Shown: positions 43,029 to 50,000 of the stretch, piece after piece | Layout of the letters: every line of letters begins with the position of its first letter | Numbering within the stretch: position 1 is the stretch's first letter | DNA from: Selaginella moellendorffii | Taxonomy: Eukaryota > Streptophyta > Lycopodiopsida > Selaginellales > Selaginellaceae | Direction: 5' to 3' | NCBI RefSeq assembly: GCF_000143415.4 | Contig: NW_003314359.1 | Span: 33,477-83,476 of the forward strand | DNA: 50,000 nucleotides | Made by a program: the position numbers and the translations under genes | The notes under the pieces: model-generated | The model's input: only the letters and a program-made list of their open reading frames with translations | Told to the model about the DNA's origin: nothing | Databases searched by the model: none

Positions 43029-44050
43029 TGTAGCGCACGTGGTTTTGACCCTTTATCCTATGGTGATTTACCATAGGATAACACCACAAAGCAAAACCTA
43101 AACCCTCTTTGTGCCACGTGACAGATGCCATGTGTCCAAAGGACAGTGGTGCAGAACACGAGGTTTAGGGCCTTGGGCCACTGAATGAAGGAACGGTGCC
43201 AAAACCCCCAAGTATGGAGCCAAGGAGTGACGAAACTGAACCACAGAGCAACTCTCGAGCATGCAGCCCAAGGAGTGAAGGGACAGGAGCCCGGAGCGAC
43301 TTGGAACAATCCTGGAGCAATCAGCATCCCAATGCCAGGATCAGCATGCAAAACAGAGCCAAATAGAGTTTGGCACTATTTCGGCATATCGGTGGCCTAA
43401 CGCAAGGACATGGGTACTCCACCAGCTAGCATGGAATGGAACTTAGGCTTAGCCCAAGCCAGACGCAAAACAAGGACAGGCACACAAGCGGGAGCAAAAC
43501 TATGCCTCAGGTTAGTTGGCCATGCCCAACCTACCCACTATCCCTACTATATATTTGGAACCCCCCATATCGCCCCCCCCCCCCGGGACACGGGACAAAC
43601 ACCATTGTGTTCATGACAATCTTTACATTTCATAAATATGCCAAATGAACAAATCTGGACACTTTCCATAAATAGCATTTGGGACCGAAATGAGACTAAC
43701 ACAAAGGGCATGATAGCGAGGGTGTTTGGTGGACACGGTAAGCTATCATCTAACAATATTGAGGGACCAAGCTCAATATCGTGGGGGTTCTTGATACTAG
43801 CAAGTGCAAGCCAATGATAGGAGTTTCTCAAACCAAGCTGAGTATGCTTAGCAAGAAACACATAGGGTTCCTACCTTATGTTTATCCGATCTAAGTACAC
43901 GGTCATTAACCAGTTTCTCAACTAGCTTAAGTGGGAAACTGATAACGGGTCCAGCAATACCAACCTCCTGCCATCGTAGCAGTAAGGTAAGAGTGTCCGT
44001 AAGGACTAGCCGACAGGTAACTCTCGATACCCAAAGTCACATTTGCGACA
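43029..44050 (-). repeat. LTR (about 1 kb), intact copy of the family split at 5170/10417
   Basis: TGTAGCGCACG...CACATTTGCGACA. It shares many blocks with the split copy, including the GGAACCCCCCATAT plus C-run at 43560-43584, the point where the young gypsy element inserted in the other copy. The purine tract on the right shows it is the 3' LTR of a minus-strand element extending to the right. Confidence 0.75.
43054..43080. repeat. Perfect 11-bp-stem hairpin
   Basis: TATCCTATGGT, GATTT, ACCATAGGATA, near the LTR terminus. The other LTR copy has a different hairpin at the same place (5186-5202). Confidence 0.85.
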
Positions 44051-44066
44051 CTCTCCCCCCCTAGGG
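44051..44066 (-). promoter_or_regulatory. Polypurine tract of the minus-strand element
   Basis: On the minus strand CCCTAGGGGGGGAGAG abuts the LTR start TGTCGC, as a plus-strand priming site should. Confidence 0.75.
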
Positions 44067-47000
44067 AAGATTGATGTCCTCGTCGATGCATACTCGAGTC
44101 TAGAATATTGCCAAGGAAACAACTTCAGAAAAAGTTCACGGTATTCACACTATATGAGAAATGCACCAACTTAAATGAGTTAGGAGGCAACCTCTATGTC
44201 TAATGCGGATGCGCTACCAGCTCAGACACCTTCCGGCCATCGCCGACAAGGAAATGACCAACGAAGTCAGCCACCCTTGCTACTCTGGGAGTCACCCAAC
44301 TTACAAAAGTGTGATATGCCCCTGCCCGCAGGAACATAGAGAGAAAAGCCAGAGGCCCCAATCCTCCTGAGCAAAGAAACCAAACCTATCAATAAGGTTT
44401 AGATAGACTACTGTAAACAGGCAGTTAGAGTTTTTTACACGGTCACGCCCTTTTAACGGAATAAGGAACATCGATAGAGAGGCGGGTTATGTGACCAGTC
44501 GACAATAGCTACCCCATGACTGAAGATTTCACCATGCACACGAAGTGCCAAAGCCAGTCTACCTATACTGGCCCAAACTCAAAGATCAATAGATAGCCAA
44601 TATCAAAGTCATAAACAATGATATCTTAGAGACGTAAGTATCAGTGAATATAGCTTAAATTAGAATACAAAAGTATTCCAAATAAGTTATTATCCGATAA
44701 ACTAGTATTATAGTATATGAACCACTAAGATCATCATAATTGGTAAACACAGGATTCACCATCTAACAAAATTCATTAGCTAGTGTATCATCAAGAAAAC
44801 TCAATGATGAAACTTAACTAAAGAAGATGGTAGATAGTATGCCAAACAATTTACTAAAGATAACTCAAAGAACACAAAGTATCATTGACTGGTAAGCAAA
44901 ATGCTCATGTATCATCTGAAGGAAATAACATTCCAATCTATTAGAATGAACTCGAGCAATAATCAATGGAACAAAATGAATGTGGTAAAACCAACAAACA
45001 CCTATTTATGCCAATTATCACACTATCCAATCTGAATAGATCCTAGCCAATAACACCAAGGAACTCAAGTTGCTTAAGCAAGTGTCAGCAACATCCTACT
45101 GATGTCTCAAACCCAAATGACCAATCCAAAGCAAACCACAAAGAACATGTGGTATTGCAAAAAGCCATAAGCTATCAAAGAGAATAATTAACCATTATGA
45201 AAGATCATCAACCATCCCATCAATAAAGAGATGCATAATCATCGTCTAAGAAGAAATCCACCATCCCGAAGAATGGCAAATCATTCTAGATCAACAATAA
45301 TCAAGCAAACCTTTTGACAAGGATAATCAACTATCCTAAATGATAGTCAATCATCACCAATGATTGCTAGATGCAAATACTAACTTCATTGAAGCTAACA
45401 AGCCAAAATGCCTTCCCCAACAACTTCTAACAAATGGTCCACAAGCATGAAAACTCAAGAAACCAAAAGCTTGAAGAATCTTATAGCCAAGTCGTACCTA
45501 ACAATGATCATAAGTCTTGCATGAACTAATTTCAATATTAAAGAAGAAATTATGGTATAACCTATAGTATCCTCCTCAACACATCTAGAAGCTAAACTTC
45601 ATAATGCAAAGCTAATGAAGAGTATATTTGCATCAATCCAAAAGCTAAGCATAACGAAGTTATGCTTAACAAGTGATCACCAAATGATCCTCCATGAATC
45701 CATCTATAACAAGACGTAACTCACTTCATAGCAAGCACAAAGATAACTATCAATGGTCAAAATATTCCAACTCAAACCCAATAAAGATTTAAATATTTCA
45801 ATATCAATCACTAACTCTTCCTCTTGTAAAGTTAACATAGTCCATGACAAAATCACTTTTCAAGGAAAAGCCAAAATTCAACCCCTACTAAACAATTTTA
45901 TCTAGAGCACAACTAACTCAACTTGCCACTCAGTTCATTTGAATGTCAATACAATTGCTAACTAGCAAATGCACAAATGCCAATAACACAAAACTACAAC
46001 CAAATCATCAACACTATCTTCGTCAAGACTAATGAAACTCAATGTTAATCCTAAAGAGAAACATTTCATCTCACTTGAATCTCAATGTTAACAATATCAA
46101 TGACAAGGCATCACTTCAATGCCATTAAGACCATAACAAAGCTAGAAAAAAGCAAGAGTGAATCACCACTCAAAACTCCCTAGCAACTAAGCTAACCAAG
46201 GTTGAAGATACTTTAGTTAGTATCCGAGACCAATCCTTTAGCAAAACTCAGTTACAGATAACACTTCTTCAAAGAGTGAATCACCACATCCAAGACTCAA
46301 TGAAATCCAACACTACGAACTAAACACAATCAAATGATATCGACAGAGGTAAAGTCGAAATGCCAACATGGAAAACCCATGTAAATCTAACAACACGATC
46401 CTCTGCAACACCATCTGGTAAGCAACCCATCACTGATAAATCTTCATCGAGTGAAGCAAGTGTTAACAGTCTTCGACTAAGTTTACAAGTAATCACTAGT
46501 TGTAAAGCAACTAACAATCACTCTTCAACTTGCCTTCACTAGACCCAACACTAAACTCATGTCATCGAGTTATATACTTGTCCAACATGAACATAATACC
46601 CCAGGTACGAGATAAAAATTCATGGACAAGCACGAACTAAATGACTACTCAAATCCAACTCAACCACAATAAGCTCACCAATGCATTTAGCCACTAGCTC
46701 TGAGCATGCCTTGAAGAGGCTAGCTATGCATGATCAACACTCAGCTGAAATTAAAATGAGGACCATGGGATGAACTCATATCAGTACACAACCTCCTCTT
46801 AGACAAAGCTATAGTATAGGTACCAACATCTAAAACTCAAACAACTAAGTTGGACATCACCATCCTCAACCAAGGCGCAAAGCCACCAAGATCAAGTCAA
46901 AATCAGTAAGAGCTCACTACTCTCATAAAGTCTTACGAAATGCAAGGTGCAACCTGCCACCAAGCATAATGCTACAGAAGAAAGACACAAGGGTCACCTT

Positions 47001-48890
47001 TCTTAGAAAAGTGCAACGGCCACTTTTCTACACCAACTCCAGACTCTATTCAACTCAATTGTAATAGCCCCAAAAGTCAGCATCCCTTTCGGGCCGCATC
47101 ATACAAACTACTTACTAAGGTCTAAACTAACAAAAGTCAATTCCAACCCCTTCACTAGTTTATACTGGCTTATGAAAACGGAATGGGTTTCAGACAGAGT
47201 GATCAACAAATCAGCTATTGGAAAAGTTTAAGAAAATTTGTGGAAAAATTTCCATCCTAGAAAAAGAATGACTTTTAGTCCAGAAATACAAACTTCCAAG
47301 ACTCACCCAACTTCCTCCTACCTACAACTTCACATAGGTTCACCTCAACACAAATTCTCATGACCCATAGTATGCTTAAGCCTCGAATATCTTTTTTTCC
47401 CATACTTCCGACATCCAATATCGACATCTGCAAAATGCAAAGTGAACATCCAAAGTTTGATCACGAAGACCACATCTTCGGATATCCACACTGCACTAAC
47501 ACTCTTCTTCAACCACTTTCAAGATCCAATATAAAGCTAAAACACTAACAAGAAAAATGACATGGAAAATCAAGCTCTAAGGAAAATCCTTATCACTCGA
47601 AATAATAATGTCACTTCCACTAATACAAGTGCTAGCAATGTCAATGCCTCAACTACACACCTTCTCCATCCAATAATCTATTCCAAGTGTTAATGGATCA
47701 ACTGATGAGCTATAGTAAATGAATGCTACAACCTTTTTCCAATACCTAACAAGCAAATCCTCAAGGAACAAGGAACCAACTTAAACTTAGCATAATGTAC
47801 CACCATTGAGAATCCAGTCAAAGCTACTACAATGCTACTTCGTACAAGTAGACTAGCCTCACCATCAACCACTTTGGGGTTGATCATCGTTTAACCAAGC
47901 AACTTCGTGCAAGTAGACTAGCCTCACCATCAATCACTTTGGGGTTGATAATCGTTTAACCAAGCAACTTCGTAAACACATCGCTCACTATCATATAGAT
48001 ATGATATAAGTATCACAATGACTTAATCATTAATTAAGTAACATTATGAGCAATGCCAATATCATTACTTCAAAGGTTTATGTGAGTATTAAGTGTTAAC
48101 TCAATTCAACAAAATACAACATAAATGCCATACCCCACTGATAAAGATTTATAACACTCAACACCATTCACCCCGGAAAAGAATTGAGCATTGCAACTCA
48201 AGTCTTCCAATAGCAAGCCTAGACAAAATGGTTTAGCACTTCACTACTATCCATTCCACAACTCACCATTTGTAAGACCATCATCTCCAAAATGCATCAA
48301 GGTAGGGACTCTTGATTGCATAATATGAATATGAGTAATGAGTTAACACCTCGTTGCAAATCATCTCTCTAAGAGAAAATGATTTATATGTTTGATCCTT
48401 CGTCCCTGACAACTCTCTTTTCGGTCTCATCTTTGACTAAACCTCAAGCTTGCGTTCACACTGCTTTCAGTCCAATCCAAGAAAAGTTTATGAGAAAGCA
48501 CGACAATGACTACTTGAACCAATAGACTAATCCCTACAGTCTTGGTTGATTCACTTGTAATCATGCCTAGGAAGGATCCACTAGCGCCGTGCTAAACAGC
48601 TATGAACTAGCCTATTTGCCACTCATAGCAAACCCAGAAAAAGGTTTACTTTCACCCATGGGACATGGAACAACTTATGGAACCACCGATAGGCTAACAT
48701 TAAACCTGCCAACTCAAAGAGTAACCTCGAGTTGCTAATGTGCCTCACTCACGAGCCCAAGCGAAAACTCGTGCAGACATTTAACAGACATTAGCTATTT
48801 GTGCCTGCAAGGAGTGTAGCCGAACTTCAAGGCCAATTTAACTTAAGGAAGGGGAATGAGAGAGAATTTGGGAATCCATAGATGGTTAGT
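44067..48890 (-). other. Decayed retroelement interior, A/C-rich on the plus strand
   Basis: 4.8 kb without a frame longer than 80 codons. The plus strand is rich in A and C and poor in G and T throughout, for example CAAATGATCC and ACCAACTCAA word types. The position after a polypurine tract and 3' LTR makes it the interior of the minus-strand element whose 5' LTR lies beyond the window. No domain was recognised. It contains a 65-bp tandem repeat (47834-47974). Confidence 0.45.
47834..47974 (+). repeat. 65-bp tandem repeat, two copies plus a partial
   Basis: Units 47834-47898 and 47899-47963 (CAAGTAGACTAGCCTCACCA, CACTTTGGGGTTGATMATCG, TTTAACCAAG) and the start of a third at 47964. The copies differ at about four bases. 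Confidence 0.9.
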
Positions 48891-49910
48891 TAACACCATG
48901 TTGTTCGTGTAGTAATAGTTGAAGCCAAGTAGAACAAAGTAGGAAGTAATACCATAGGTGAGAACCTTGGCAAAGGAACTTAACTAAGGTCAAGGTAGTG
49001 ATGGTCGGATAGATGAAGTAAGTTGGCAAATTGGAAAGGAAAAATTTATGGCTTACAATTTCTTCTTTATTTAGGGCTTTTTTCTTGTAGCACATCGATT
49101 ATTTATTACTCTTATGATTCTCATTCTCAATTCAATATTGAGTTTAGTATTTTATACCTTCTTTATACTATTCTGGATATTATGTGTATGAAGTTGAGAA
49201 TCTTACTTTTGTTTCCTTGGTAGAGTCTTTAATCAATTCTTGTGTTCAGTATTCCCATATTCTAAAAGTGAGTCACTTTAGCCAAAATTTCAGGTTATGT
49301 CCTCAGTTGTTTATGTTGTTAAGAGTTTTTGCTTTATCGTTGCTATTAAGAAGTTTATATATGCCCTTGAGAGTGTAGATGTTTTTATTAATTTTCCCAT
49401 CTCAAATGTTGAGTTGTGTGTTAAAGAATTTGAACAGTGTGAAACTTTTGCTTATATTGCGATGGTTGAAGTATTTTATGATAGGAAGTATTTTGTTTTC
49501 CAAGTTTTGAGCACATGTCCTTTTTATTTCCCCATTTCTGTATTGACTGCTATTAAAAATTCCTTTTCTAATACTTCTTTATCCATTTTTTCTTCTTTCA
49601 TAATAATTCTTCCTTAGTTTTTCTTGTTTTCTCCTCTTTACCCCGATGCTCAAAAAAAAAAATTCTTTGGAAGAGGGGGTAGAGGGGATGGAAAGGAGTC
49701 TGGCCTCGATAATGGAGTAAAGACAAGTATAGCAAATCCAAATAGGACATTGAGCCTTAATATAATGAGGTTGAACATATGCAGTAAATGAAATGAGGCT
49801 AAATATAGATGGCAAAGTGAGAACAAGCATAATAACTCCAAATGAAATTAATGCTTCAAAACTTTTTTTCCTTCAAGGAGGGGATAAAAAGGATGTAAAA
49901 GACAAATGGA
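48891..49910. other. T-rich stretch with open frames of uncertain status
   Basis: 49023-49617 is T-rich with overlapping frames of 60-106 codons (for example VELCVKEFEQCETFAYIAMV at about 49410). Base bias alone could keep these frames open. No motif, start context or homologue is recognised. From 49650 there are A-runs and G-rich patches (GGAAGAGGGGGTAGAGGGGA) and nothing interpretable. Confidence 0.3.
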
Positions 49911-50000
49911 GTGGTTTCAATCCAAACCATTCGCTCTTGTATATAAACTAGGGTTTTTGGGCTAATTGATATATACATTTTTATATTCCATGTCCATATT
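49911..50000 (+). repeat. Repeat shared with 11189-11285
   Basis: GTGGTTTCAATCCAAACC, TGTATATAAACTAGGGTTTT and GGGCTAATTGATAT match the earlier block in order. Carries a TATA-like TATATAAA. Runs off the window end. Confidence 0.7.

Noticed and set aside
44190-44250. Minus-strand tRNA-like segment (GAGCTGGTAGCGCATCCGCA)
   Set aside because: It resembles a tRNA D-arm only; no complete cloverleaf or B-box could be followed.
49023-49617. Possible protein gene near the right edge
   Set aside because: T-rich overlapping frames with no motif, no splice-supported structure and no recognised domain.

Overview
This window looks like a repeat-dominated stretch of a large land-plant nuclear genome. It has iMet-primed Ty3/Gypsy elements, a Cassandra-type TRIM with 5S rRNA-like sequence in its LTRs, TTTAGGG units, short AG/GT-bounded introns and an FCP1-like domain with the plant-style DLNG motif. 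No housekeeping gene, tRNA or rRNA gene was found. The lineage cannot be fixed from sequence alone. A fungal-like chromovirus and large transposon genes would fit a seed-free plant or gymnosperm, but that is a guess.

Layout. 1-5.5 kb is a pile of dead LTR elements: an LTR with a 12-bp minisatellite (1-775), a chromovirus pol relic (795-2831) with its 3' LTR, and a minus-strand gag-protease relic into which a 591-bp Cassandra has jumped (4046-4636). 5.5-10.4 kb is a young Ty3/Gypsy element (5501-10416; LTRs differ at one base; one nonsense codon in pol) inserted in a C-run of an older LTR, which it splits. 11.8-17.6 kb is bounded by two minisatellite-bearing LTRs. 40.5-44 kb repeats several of these families. 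44-50 kb is A/C-rich, gene-poor retroelement interior.

The centre, about 17.6-40.3 kb, is the most unusual part. Outer element A has a minus-strand gene ending in a SWIM-type zinc finger (17853-21141), a divergent region with a large foldback and an array of six hairpins, and a plus-strand gene with a ParB-like segment (22651-23596) and a methyltransferase-like C-terminus (37298-40264). That plus-strand gene is cut in two by inner element B (23597-37297, 13.7 kb), which has perfect 22-bp terminal inverted repeats.

Element B has the same plan. A minus-strand gene (28293 to 25154) resembles the DUF7869 type of transposon protein. A divergent region has CGCTCGCA-type repeats near both promoters. 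A plus-strand gene (31261-36857) threads in frame through about ten exons: basic N-terminus, ParB-like domain, degenerate methyltransferase-like domain, acidic linker and FCP1/HAD-like domain. About 25 copies of a 24-bp palindrome (AATGGCATG-n6-CATGCCATT) are scattered through B and were seen nowhere else in the window. They sit in introns, right after stop codons, in the intergenic region and, twice, inside an exon. Several 49-56 nt introns consist largely of one palindrome. Ten of eleven in-frame stops in B are TAG at positions where Gln reads well, which suggests CAG deamination in methylated DNA. Family names (DUF7869, ParB, methyltransferase, SWIM, HAD) rest on motif recognition and were not searched.
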